Positions 16,788 through 25,375 of a DNA stretch of 64,000 nt are shown one piece after another. Under the pieces are notes generated by a model. That model saw only the letters and a list, made by a program, of their open reading frames with translations. It was not told the DNA's origin and did no database searches. The stretch covers positions 186,001 through 250,000 of the forward strand of contig CAWHDV010000019.1 in assembly GCA_963828185.1 (NCBI GenBank), read 5' to 3'. Numbering within the stretch: position 1 is the stretch's first letter; the number at the start of each line of letters is the position of its first letter. The DNA comes from Rhodoblastus sp963828185 (GTDB lineage: Bacteria > Pseudomonadota > Alphaproteobacteria > Rhizobiales > Beijerinckiaceae). Made by a program: the position numbers and the translations under genes.

Positions 16788-18164
16788 ATGGAACGTTGGT
16801 CGCCCGAAAGCTGGAGGTCCAAGCCGATCGTCCAGGTCCCGGTTTACACCGACCAGGCGGCCCTGGCCGAGGTGGAGCGGCAGATCGCCGGCTTTCCGCC
16901 GCTGGTTTTCGCCGGCGAGGCGCGCAAGCTGAAAACGTCGCTGGCCCAGGTCTGCGCGGGCGAGGCCTTCCTGCTCCAGGGGGGCGATTGCGCCGAAAGC
17001 TTCGCCGAGCATTCCGCCGACAATATCCGTGATTTCTTCCGCGTTTTCCTGCAGATGGCGGTGGTGATGACCTATGGCGCCTCGATGCCGGTGGTGAAGG
17101 TCGGCCGCATCGCCGGCCAGTTCGCCAAGCCGCGCTCGGCGCCGATGGAGACCATCGACGGCGTCGCGCTGCCGTCCTATCGCGGCGACATCGTCAATGA
17201 CATCGCCTTCACCAAGGAAGCGCGCGAGCCCGACCCGCGCCGTCAGCTGATGAGCTACCGCCAGTCGGCGGCGACGCTGAACCTGTTGCGCGCCTTCGCC
17301 ACAGGCGGCTACGCCAATCTGGAAAACACCCATCGCTGGATGCTCGGCTTCGTCAACGACAGCCCGCAATCGGCGCGCTATCGGCAACTCGCCGACCACA
17401 TCACCGAAACCCTCGGTTTTATGCGCGCCATCGGGCTTGACCCGGAGCATCACCATGAATTGCGCCAGACCGACATCTACACCTCGCACGAGGCGCTGCT
17501 GCTCGGCTACGAGCAGGCGCTGACCCGCGTCGATTCGACCAGCGGCGATCATTACGCCACCTCCGGCCACATGCTGTGGATCGGCGACCGCACCCGTCAG
17601 GCCGATCACGCCCATATCGAATTCGCGCGCGGCGTCAAGAATCCGATCGGCCTGAAATGCGGCCCCTCGACGACGCCCGACGGCCTGCTGCAATTGATCG
17701 ACATCCTCAATCCGGCCAATGAGCCTGGACGCCTCACGCTGATCGCGCGTTTCGGCGCGGACAAGGTCGGCGATCACCTGCCCGCGCTCATCCGCGCGGT
17801 CGAGCGCGAGGGCCGCAAGGTCGTCTGGTCCTGCGATCCGATGCACGGCAATACGGTCAGCGCCGGCGGCTACAAGACGCGGCCGTTCGACAAGGTGATG
17901 CAGGAAATCCGCTCCTTCTTCGACGTGCACCGCGCCGAGGGGACCTACGCCGGCGGCATCCATCTGGAAATGACCGGCAACAACGTCACCGAATGCACCG
18001 GCGGCGCCCGCGCCCTGTCGGAAACCGACCTGCGCTCGCGCTACATGACCTATTGCGACCCGCGCCTGAACGCCGAGCAGGCGATCGAAGTCGCCTTCCT
18101 GGTCGCGGAAAAGCTGAAGAAGGACCGCCTGGCCTCGATCGCCGCGGCCGACGCCGCCGAATGA
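16788..18164 (+). CDS. 3-deoxy-7-phosphoheptulonate synthase, class II
   Basis: A 458-residue type II DAHP synthase, condensing phosphoenolpyruvate and erythrose 4-phosphate in the first step of the shikimate pathway. Motifs: LLQGGDCAESF (metal-binding Cys), KVGRIAGQFAKPRS, IGLKCGPSTTPD, WSCDPMHGNT and GGIHLEMTGNNVTEC. This is the plant-like class, usual in alphaproteobacteria. ATG 16788 has GGAG at 16773-16776; a much longer in-frame ORF begins upstream inside the antisense of the HerA gene and is not credible. aroC lies in the same window at 41-42 kb but is not linked. The 264-bp gap before the gene shows no further ORF that I trust. Confidence 0.95.
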   Translation: MERWSPESWRSKPIVQVPVYTDQAALAEVERQIAGFPPLVFAGEARKLKTSLAQVCAGEAFLLQGGDCAESFAEHSADNIRDFFRVFLQMAVVMTYGASMPVVKVGRIAGQFAKPRSAPMETIDGVALPSYRGDIVNDIAFTKEAREPDPRRQLMSYRQSAATLNLLRAFATGGYANLENTHRWMLGFVNDSPQSARYRQLADHITETLGFMRAIGLDPEHHHELRQTDIYTSHEALLLGYEQALTRVDSTSGDHYATSGHMLWIGDRTRQADHAHIEFARGVKNPIGLKCGPSTTPDGLLQLIDILNPANEPGRLTLIARFGADKVGDHLPALIRAVEREGRKVVWSCDPMHGNTVSAGGYKTRPFDKVMQEIRSFFDVHRAEGTYAGGIHLEMTGNNVTECTGGARALSETDLRSRYMTYCDPRLNAEQAIEVAFLVAEKLKKDRLASIAAADAAE

Positions 18165-18342
18165 GAATTTGCGGATGTGTGGGCAACCACCAAAAAACCG
18201 GCAAAAAACCCGATTGACGGTGCAAATCGGATTTGGCGGCGGCTGACGCCGCCAAGCCCGATGGTATGATCGGGCGATACGCCGGTCGCCGTCGATTCGA
18301 CGGCCATGTTCTTCTTGGCAAACGGGTTTCGGCTTGGGGAAA

Positions 18343-19503
18343 ATGATCTTGTCGACGCGGCGCGCCCTTGCCGGCGGCCTGCTTTTCTCCTCCCGAGCGT
18401 TTTTTGCCGGCGGAGCGTTTCTTGCCGGCTCTCTCTTGGCGGGCGGGGCCTTAGCGCAAGGCGCGGATTGCGCCCGGCTGCAAGCGGCGATCGCCGCCCC
18501 GACGCGGTCCGATCCCGCCGCCGCCAACGCGGCGCGGAAAGTGCGGGCGCAGCTCGACAAGGCGACCGCCTACGCCCATTCGATCGGCTGCGACAGCCAG
18601 CAATTCCTGTTCTTCGGCAAGGCGCCGCCGCCGCAATGCGACGGCGTCAAGGCGCGCATGGCGGCGATGCGGGCGCAATTCGATTCCCTGCAGGCGCGGG
18701 CTTCCGGCGACGGCGGCCAAAAGCGCGCCCTGATCGCGCGCTACAACGCGGCCTGTCGTGAAAACGCCGAGCCGCAGCGTGAAAAAGGCTTCTTCGCCAG
18801 CTTGTTCGGCGGTTTCCATGAGGCGCCGGGCGGCCCCGACCAGGCGCCCGCGACGCCGGCGCCGGGAGCCGGACCCCAGGACCAGAACCACGACCAGAAC
18901 CACGGCGAGGGCCAGCAGGCCCGGGGCGGCGGTTCGCAGGCGATCTGCGTGCGCAGTTGCGACGGCGGCTTTTTCCCGCTGCCAATGTCGGCGAAAAGCG
19001 CCAGCTCCGACCAATTGCTCGAATTGTGCCGCGCTCTTTGCCCCAGTGCGGAAATGCAGCTCTTTACCCGCAATCCCTCGCGCGAAATCTCCACCGCCGT
19101 CAGCATTGACGGAACGGCTTACCAAGATCTGCCGAACGCGCTGAAATTCACCAAGAAATTCGATCCGAACTGCGGTTGCAGACCGCCGAACCAGACCTGG
19201 GTCGAGGCCCTGGCCCATGCGGAGCAGGTGCTGGACGCGATGGGCGCCGCCAAGGCGAGCGACACCACTGTCACCGCGCAGCAGGCGCAGGCCATGTCGC
19301 AGCCCGACCCCGCCAAGCCCCTTGGCGCCCCGGCGAAGAAAGGCAAGGGCCGCAAGGGCGCGCCTCCGCCCGAGACGGCTTCGCCCGATAATGTCGGCGC
19401 GATTGCTCCGGCGCCTGAGGCGCAGCCCGGGTCCCGGACGGTCGAAAGCCCGGGTCCGGACGGAACGCCGCGCCAGGTGCGCGTCGTCGGGCCAAAGATG
19501 TAG
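18343..19503 (+). CDS. DUF2865 domain-containing exported protein
   Basis: A 386-residue protein with a long signal sequence (hydrophobic, Gly-rich, cleavage near GGALAQG). The centre holds the DUF2865 block: AICVRSCDGGFFPLP, LCRALCPSAEMQLFTR, followed by FDPNCGCRPPNQTWVEALA. This cysteine-rich domain is common in Hyphomicrobiales and has no known function. The segment around residues 165-205 is Pro/Gln/Asn/His-rich (NHDQNHGEG) and the last 90 residues are low-complexity Pro/Ala, so the fold is probably limited to the middle. ATG 18343 follows GGGGAAA; the TTG nine bases earlier is a less likely start. A weak hairpin lies at 18256-18275 in the 178-bp upstream gap. Confidence 0.82.
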   Translation: MILSTRRALAGGLLFSSRAFFAGGAFLAGSLLAGGALAQGADCARLQAAIAAPTRSDPAAANAARKVRAQLDKATAYAHSIGCDSQQFLFFGKAPPPQCDGVKARMAAMRAQFDSLQARASGDGGQKRALIARYNAACRENAEPQREKGFFASLFGGFHEAPGGPDQAPATPAPGAGPQDQNHDQNHGEGQQARGGGSQAICVRSCDGGFFPLPMSAKSASSDQLLELCRALCPSAEMQLFTRNPSREISTAVSIDGTAYQDLPNALKFTKKFDPNCGCRPPNQTWVEALAHAEQVLDAMGAAKASDTTVTAQQAQAMSQPDPAKPLGAPAKKGKGRKGAPPPETASPDNVGAIAPAPEAQPGSRTVESPGPDGTPRQVRVVGPKM

Positions 19504-19620
19504 CGCCGCCAACACCGCGCTGCGGCAAATTGTCCCTCTGGTTCCTTAACGCTTGAACCGGCGATGAAAAGGCGCGGATTATGCCGCCGCGGCGCGCGAC
19601 GGCGCCATGTCACGCAGATG

Positions 19621-19639
19621 TTTTAGATTGATTCTAAAA
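19621..19639. promoter_or_regulatory. Candidate Irr box (iron control element) before rubrerythrin
   Basis: TTTTAGATTGATTCTAAAA has perfect seven-base arms (TTTTAGA / TCTAAAA) around a five-base centre. It resembles the ICE motif of the iron regulator Irr in Rhizobiales (TTTAGAA-type arms with TTCTAAA). It is an AT island in GC-rich DNA, about 80 bases upstream of the rubrerythrin start, in a 215-bp gap with no other feature. Irr represses iron-protein genes when iron is scarce, which would fit the genes that follow. Confidence 0.65.
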
Positions 19640-19718
19640 CTCCCGCCGCTATTGTGGCGTCGCGACGCGAGCTCGGCAGGGCGGCGCGTCCGGATTTCTC
19701 AAATTGCAGGAGGATGCC

Positions 19719-20135
19719 TTGGCGTTAAAGGGCTCGAAAACCGAACAGCATCTCAAGGACGCTTTTGCCGGCGAATCCCAGGCCAATCGCCGCTATCTCT
19801 ATTTCGCCAACAAGGCCGACGTCGAAGGCTACGCCGATGTCGCGGCCCTGTTCCGCTCGACGGCGGAAGGCGAGACGGGCCACGCGCATGGCCATCTCGA
19901 ATATCTCGAAGAGTCCGGCGATCCGGCCACCGGCTTGCCGATCGGCCCGACCAAGGACAATCTCGCCTCGGCGGTCGCCGGCGAGACGCACGAATATACC
20001 GACATGTATCCCGGCATGGCCAAGGACGCCCGCACGGAAGGTTTCGACGAAATCGCCGACTGGTTCGAAACCCTCGCCAAGGCCGAGCGTTCGCACGCCA
20101 ACCGCTACCAAAAGGCGCTCAACGAGCTCGTCTGA
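19719..20135 (+). CDS. Rubrerythrin (diiron domain only, no rubredoxin domain)
   Basis: A 138-residue ferritin-like diiron protein. Iron ligands sit in FAGESQANRRYLYFA, STAEGETGHAHGHLEYLEE, AGETHEYTDMYPG and LAKAERSHANRYQ. Classical rubrerythrins are about 190 residues with a C-terminal rubredoxin; that domain is absent, so electrons for peroxide reduction must come from another protein. I chose TTG 19719 because AGGAGG lies eight bases upstream; an earlier TTG at 19704 overlaps that ribosome-binding site. The gene lies downstream of a putative Irr box and is followed by a strong terminator hairpin, then by an Fe-S protein and DUF3501, an arrangement I recall from other alphaproteobacteria. 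Confidence 0.92.
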   Translation: MALKGSKTEQHLKDAFAGESQANRRYLYFANKADVEGYADVAALFRSTAEGETGHAHGHLEYLEESGDPATGLPIGPTKDNLASAVAGETHEYTDMYPGMAKDARTEGFDEIADWFETLAKAERSHANRYQKALNELV

Positions 20136-20146
20136 GTTTTTCTTTC

Positions 20147-20178
20147 CGAGGCGGGCGCCGGCGCCCGCCTCGTTTTTT
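20147..20178 (+). terminator. Rho-independent terminator after rubrerythrin
   Basis: A perfect 26-base palindrome (arms CGAGGCGGGCGCC and its complement) is followed by six T residues. It begins 11 bases after the rubrerythrin stop and ends 25 bases before the Fe-S gene. It could end most transcripts after rubrerythrin and leave lower read-through into the next two genes. Confidence 0.85.
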
Positions 20179-20203
20179 CCCGAAAATATTGCAAGGACGC
20201 CGC

Positions 20204-21535
20204 ATGGCCGACCCTGTCCGCGAAGGCAATCTCGAGGCGCCGACGCGCCACCCGCTCGACTGGCGAAATCCCGATTTTTATGACGAGACCAAGCTCCATG
20301 CGGAAATGGAGCGGGTTTTCGACATCTGCCACGGCTGCCGGCGTTGCGTCAGCCTGTGCCAGTGCTTTCCGACCCTGTTCGACCTGGTCGACAATTCGGA
20401 AAGCCTCGAGGTCGACGGCGTCGCCAAGGCGGATTACGGCAAGGTCGTCGAGCAGTGCTATCTCTGCGACCTCTGCTACATGACCAAATGCCCCTATGTG
20501 CCGCCGCACGACTGGAATCTTGATTTTCCGCACCTGATGTTGCGCGCGAAAGCCGTGGCCTTCCAGAAGGGCGAGACCAAGCTGCGCGACAAGGTGCTGG
20601 CCAGCACCGACGCCATGGGCGCATTGATCGCCAATCCGGTGGTCGCGCCGGTTGTCAACGCGGTCAACAAACTCAAGCCGGCGCGTAAAGCCTTGCAGGA
20701 TGTCGCCGGCATCCACGCCGAAGCCTGGCTGCCCGAATACACGGCCAAGACCTTGCGCAGCCGACTGAAAAACCTGCCGTCGCCCACCGGCGTCGAGCCG
20801 GCCGGGCGCACCAGGGGCAAGGTGGCTTTGTTCGCCACCTGCTACATGAACGCCAACGAGCCCGGGCCGGGCGAGGACCTCGTCGCCGTCTTCCAGCACA
20901 ACGGCATTCCTGTCGTCCTCGCGCCCCGGGAAAAATGCTGCGGCATGCCGAAGCTGGAGCTCGGCGATCTCGAAGCGGTCAAGCGCGCCAAGGAATTCAA
21001 CATTCCCGTGCTGGCGAAACTGGTCGACGAGGGGTTCGATCTGACCGCTCTGGTGCCTTCCTGCGTGCTGATGTTCAAGCAGGAGCTGCCGCTGATGTTT
21101 CCTGGCGACGCCGATGTCATGAAGGTCAAGTCAGCCTTCTTCGACCCCTTCGAATACCTGATGCTCCGGCACAAGGAGTCGAAGTTGAAAACCGATTTCA
21201 AACAGGGGCTTGGTAGTGTTTCCTATCATGCCGCCTGTCATCAGCGCGTGCAGAACATCGGGCCGAAGACCAAGGAATTCCTGTCGCTGATCCCCGGCAC
21301 GAAGGTCGAAATGATCGAGCGCTGCTCCGGTCATGACGGAACCTATGCGGTCAAGGCCGAGTTCCACGATTTTGCGATGAAGATCGTCAAGCCCGTGGTC
21401 GCGCGCGTCAACCAGGCCAAGCCCGACCATTTCGGCTCGGATTGCGCCATGGCCGGCCACCACATCGCCTGCGGGCTCAACCAGGGCCAATCGGAACATC
21501 CGATCTCGCTGGTCCGCAGGGCATATGGAGTCTGA
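20204..21535 (+). CDS. Fe-S protein with two [4Fe-4S] motifs and CCG domains (GlpC/HdrD-like)
   Basis: A 443-residue protein. Two ferredoxin-type cluster motifs are visible: CHGCRRCVSLCQCFP near residue 43 and CYLCDLCYMTKCPYVPP near 86. After a linker come two cysteine-rich CCG-type domains: FATCYMNANEPG with REKCCGMPKLELG, then SYHAACHQRVQNIG with ERCSGHDGTY (first Cys of the CC pair replaced by Arg) and FGSDCAMAGHH. The layout resembles the electron-transfer subunits GlpC, GlcF and HdrD. With no catalytic flavoprotein subunit adjacent, the likely partner is the rubredoxin-less rubrerythrin encoded upstream. ATG 20204 follows AAGGA. It is translationally coupled to DUF3501 with a three-base gap. 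Confidence 0.88.
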   Translation: MADPVREGNLEAPTRHPLDWRNPDFYDETKLHAEMERVFDICHGCRRCVSLCQCFPTLFDLVDNSESLEVDGVAKADYGKVVEQCYLCDLCYMTKCPYVPPHDWNLDFPHLMLRAKAVAFQKGETKLRDKVLASTDAMGALIANPVVAPVVNAVNKLKPARKALQDVAGIHAEAWLPEYTAKTLRSRLKNLPSPTGVEPAGRTRGKVALFATCYMNANEPGPGEDLVAVFQHNGIPVVLAPREKCCGMPKLELGDLEAVKRAKEFNIPVLAKLVDEGFDLTALVPSCVLMFKQELPLMFPGDADVMKVKSAFFDPFEYLMLRHKESKLKTDFKQGLGSVSYHAACHQRVQNIGPKTKEFLSLIPGTKVEMIERCSGHDGTYAVKAEFHDFAMKIVKPVVARVNQAKPDHFGSDCAMAGHHIACGLNQGQSEHPISLVRRAYGV

Positions 21536-21538
21536 CCC

Positions 21539-22114
21539 ATGCTGAAGCGCGAAGACCTCCACAGCCTCGAGCAATACCATCGCCTGCGGCCGGACTTCCG
21601 CGCCAAGGTGATCGCGCACAAGAAGCTGCGCAATGTCGCGCTCGGCGCGCACGCCTCGCTGCATTTCGAGGACGAGACGACCATGCGCTACCAGATCCAG
21701 GAGATGATCCGGCTGGAGCGGATGTACGAGCCCGAACTGATCCAGGACGAGCTTGACGTTTACAATCCGTTGATCCCCGACGGCGCCAACTGGAAGGCGA
21801 CGCTGATGATCGAATATCCCGACGCCGAGGAGCGCAAGGAGGCGCTGGGCAGACTGATCGGCTTCGAGCAGGCGGTCTACATGCAGGTCGGCGATTTCGC
21901 GCGCGTCCGCCCCATCGCCAACGAAGACCTCGACCGCACCACGGCGCAAAAAACTTCGGCCGTGCATTTTTTGCGCTTCGAGCTGACGCCGGACATGGCG
22001 ACGGCGGCAAAGGCTGGCGCGGCGATCAAGGCCGGAGTGGATCATCCCAATTACACGGTGGAGCTGACACTGCCGCAGGCCTCGCGGGATTCGCTGGCCG
22101 GGGATTTGAAGTAG
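21539..22114 (+). CDS. DUF3501 family protein
   Basis: A 191-residue soluble protein matching DUF3501 (MLKREDLHSLEQYHRLRPDF, ETTMRYQIQEMIRLERMYEP, DVYNPLIPDGANWKATLMIE). The family is regularly found next to the two-cluster Fe-S protein and a rubrerythrin, and has no known function. It has no cysteines, so it is unlikely to hold an Fe-S cluster itself; many His/Glu/Asp residues would allow metal or partner binding. It starts three bases after the Fe-S gene stop, so the two are almost certainly co-translated. A role as an adaptor or regulator of electron flow is my inference. Confidence 0.87.
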   Translation: MLKREDLHSLEQYHRLRPDFRAKVIAHKKLRNVALGAHASLHFEDETTMRYQIQEMIRLERMYEPELIQDELDVYNPLIPDGANWKATLMIEYPDAEERKEALGRLIGFEQAVYMQVGDFARVRPIANEDLDRTTAQKTSAVHFLRFELTPDMATAAKAGAAIKAGVDHPNYTVELTLPQASRDSLAGDLK

Positions 22115-22137
22115 GGTTTTTTTGCGCCGTCCAGCCG

Positions 22138-22461
22138 CAACGCGAGGAATTCGGGGACTGGATCGAATTGCGCATCACGACGGCGATTAGCCACGGGCTC
22201 GACCGCACTTCGTTTCCTGTCCCAGAACTTCCGGGACGCCAGAGCGCGGGCGACGCGAGCGGATTAAGAATTAGGGATTTCGTATGGGCGTCCCCGTGAC
22301 ACACGACCACGTCTCAGTCGTGAACATCCGGGACGGAATTGGGGACAGGAAACGGATTGCGCCCGAACCGAAGTTCTGGAGTGCACACTGGAGTGCACCC
22401 CAGTTCAAACCCGCAAGCATGGCGCCGCGCAATTCGATCAGTCCCCAAATTCCTTGCGTTG
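22138..22461. repeat. Palindromic MITE/REP-like element with long terminal inverted repeats
   Basis: The 352-bp gap between DUF3501 and ftsK is almost filled by an element bounded by imperfect inverted repeats at 22138-22173 and 22427-22461 (36 against 35 bases, two mismatches and one gap). Inside is a second inverted pair, 22211-22238 and 22328-22353, sharing CGTTTCCTGTCCC. A direct repeat of CTGGAGTGCAC sits at about 22375-22400. The GGGGAC/GTCCCC-rich text resembles repeats seen around REP-associated tyrosine transposases. I found no target-site duplication and no transposase. Confidence 0.7.
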
Positions 22462-22466
22462 TCGCC

Positions 22467-25083
22467 TCAATCCTCCAGATCGAACGCGCCGCGATCAATG
22501 CCGCCGCCGGCCAGAATCTGGCGCTTGCCCGCGTGGTTGGCGGCGCCGACCACCCCTTCCTTTTCCATGCGCTCGACCAGTGACGCCGCCTTGTTGTAGC
22601 CGACCGACAGGCGGCGCTGGACATAGGAGGTCGAGCACTTCTTGTCGCGCAACACGATGGCCACCGCGCGATCGTAGAGATCGGCGCCTTCGTCGTCGCC
22701 AGCGCCGCCGGACGCGACCGCATCGTCCTCGGCGTCCGCGTCGTCCTCGACCGTGACCGCGTCGAGATATTCCGGCTGGCCCTGGGTTTTGAGATGCGCC
22801 ACCACTTTTTCGACTTCGGCGTCGGACACGAATGGCCCGTGCACGCGCGAAATGCGCCCGCCGCCGGCCATGTAGAGCATGTCGCCCTGGCCGAGCAGCT
22901 GTTCCGCGCCCATCTCGCCCAAAATCGTGCGGCTGTCGATTTTCGACGTCACCTGGAAGGAAATGCGCGTCGGGAAATTGGCCTTGATCGTGCCGGTGAT
23001 GACATCGACCGACGGCCGCTGCGTCGCCATGATGATGTGGATGCCGGCGGCGCGCGCCATTTGCGCCAAGCGCTGGATCGCGCCCTCGATCTCCTTGCCG
23101 GCGACCATCATCAGGTCGGCCATCTCGTCGACGATGACCACGATATAGGGCAAAGCGGTAAGGTCCATCCGCTCCTGCTCGTAGATCGCCTCGCCGGTTT
23201 CGCGGTCGAAGCCGGTCTGCACGGTGCGGGTGATGACCTCGCCTTTTCCGCGCGCCTCGCTGACGCGCTGGTTGAAGCCGTCAATGTTGCGCACGCCGAG
23301 CTTCGACATTTTGCGGTAGCGGTCCTCCATCTCGCGCACCGCCCATTTGAGCGCCACCACCGCTTTTTTCGGATCGGTGACGACGGGGGTGAGGAGATGC
23401 GGAATGCCGTCGTAAACCGACAATTCAAGCATTTTCGGATCGACCATGATCAGCCGGCATTCCTGCGGCTTCAAGCGGTAGAGCAGGCTGAGGATCATGG
23501 TGTTGATGGCGACCGACTTGCCCGAGCCGGTGGTGCCGGCGACGAGGAGATGCGGCATTTTGGCGAGATCGACGATGACCGGCTCGCCGCCGATGGTTTT
23601 TCCCAGGGCGATGGCGAGCTTGTGCTTGGAGTCGGCGAAATCGGGCGAAGCCACCAGCTCGCGCAAGAAGACGGTCTCGCGGCGCGGGTTGGGCAACTCG
23701 ATGCCGATGGCGTTGCGGCCGGGCACCACGGCGACGCGGGCTGACACAGCCGACATGGAGCGGGCGATGTCGTCGGCGAGGCCGATGACGCGCGAGGATT
23801 TGATGCCCGGCGCCGGCTCGAATTCGTAAAGCGTCACCACCGGGCCGGGATGGGCGTTCAAAATGTCGCCGCGAACGCCGAAATCCTCCAGCGTCTTTTC
23901 CAGCACGTCGGAATTGATCTCGAGCTGGTCGTCGGGCTCGAGATGGTCCTGTCCCTCCGGCGGTTCGACCAGCATCTCGACTTCGAGCGGCTGATATTCC
24001 TGCACAGGCGCGGCGACGGCCTTCAGTTTCAGGCGCGCCTTGGGCTGGGGCCAGCGGCGCTTCAACTGGTAACGGCTCGGGTGAAAAGACGGTCTTCGGG
24101 AGGACCGCCGGCGCCTCCTGCGCCGGACTCGCGCCGGCCTTGACCCGCACGCGGATTTTCTCCGCCTGCGGAGCGACGGGCCGGGAGGCCGAGGAAACTT
24201 GCGCGGGCGCGACCGGCTCTGGCTGCGGCGCGGCGGCGCGGCGGCGCGGCTCGACTACGCCGCCAAACTGGAACGAGAAGCGCGCGCCCATGGCGGCAAA
24301 GGCGCCGAAGGGCGGCGGCAGGGGATTGGGAGCGGCCGGCTGGGCCGGCGCTTCCTCGGCGGGACGAACCTTGTCCGGCGTGCGCGCATAGCGGACGCGC
24401 GGCTTCTCGTCCTTGCCGCACTGGGCTTGCGCCAGCTGCGTCTCCTTGACGCGGCGCGCTTCTTCCTCGGCCCTCAGCCGCGCTTCGTCCTCGGCCTGGC
24501 GACGCGCCGCCTCCTCGGCCCGACGGCGGGTGATCAGCGATTCCGGCGTGCGGGTGAAGCGGACATTGGGCTGATCGACGCTCCAGAAATCCGGCGACGG
24601 CGCCTTTTCCAGGGCCTCGACGATGTTTTCGGGCGACAAAGGCCTCACCGGCTCGGACAGGATCGCGCGCGGCGCGGTGGCGTCACGCAGCATTTCGCGC
24701 GACCTTTGCGTGGCCGCGGCTTCGAGACGGGCCTGCTCGCGGTCGGCCAGGGGGCCGGGCAGGGGCGCCGGAGAGGGCGCGGCAAAGGGCGGGGCGGCGA
24801 AAGGCGCGGGCGCAAAGTAACTCGGGAGCTCATCCGGCGGCGGCGCGGCGGGGGCGAAATCCATCGGCTCCGGCAGCACGCCGCGCGGACGGCGCAGGTA
24901 GGGCGCATAGGGCGCAGGCGCCGGTTCTTCGTCAAATTCCTGCGGATCGTAATAGCTGTCGGTCTGGCGCAGTTCGAGGCCGTCATAGCCATAGGCCGCG
25001 CGCTGGGCGAGGGGCGCCGAGCGTTCGGCGCGCCGGCCGGCGCCGAAGAAACGCGCGAGCCAATCATCGAGAGTCATCAACAT
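22467..25083 (-). CDS. ftsK: DNA translocase FtsK, frameshifted in the linker
   Basis: Two overlapping minus-strand frames together encode one FtsK of about 871 residues. The first (from ATG 25083) is a Pro/Ala/Glu-rich linker region; the second (from about 24065) holds the motor: GPVVTLYEFEPAPGIKSSRV, Walker A VAGTTGSGKSVAINTM, Walker B IVVIVDEMADLMM, the MATQRPSVDVITG segment, and a C-terminal gamma domain (YDRAVAIVLRDKKCSTSYVQ) for KOPS recognition. Removing one base between about 24010 and 24080 joins them. No N-terminal membrane helices are present, so this may be a soluble paralogue rather than the septal FtsK. The palindromic element ends five bases after its stop codon. Confidence 0.85.
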
Positions 25084-25375
25084 TTACGCAGCACCTTGGA
25101 ATCGCAGAAACGCACTTTTTTCCCCGATCGGCGTCGCAATCGAACCCCGCTTCGAGTCGGTTCCGACAATGACGCGGTCAGGGTTAATTCCGGGTTTCCG
25201 CGCGTTCGCGCGAAGGGGCGGCGCGCGCCGTCGCGGACCGCGTCCTTTCCCAGCAAAGCCGCGATATCGCGGCCGCTCGTCATGACGAAACGGTAACTTG
25301 CCGGGCGCGCGCGGATGGCCGATCCTGCGCCGAAAGGCCGCGGAAAAAATTTTTCGCGCAAAGCGGGCGGGCTTC

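Noticed and set aside
19607..20203. Extended Fe-S protein beginning near 19607
   Set aside because: The upstream part of that frame lies over the rubrerythrin gene and has no family similarity; the Fe-S family starts at ATG 20204.
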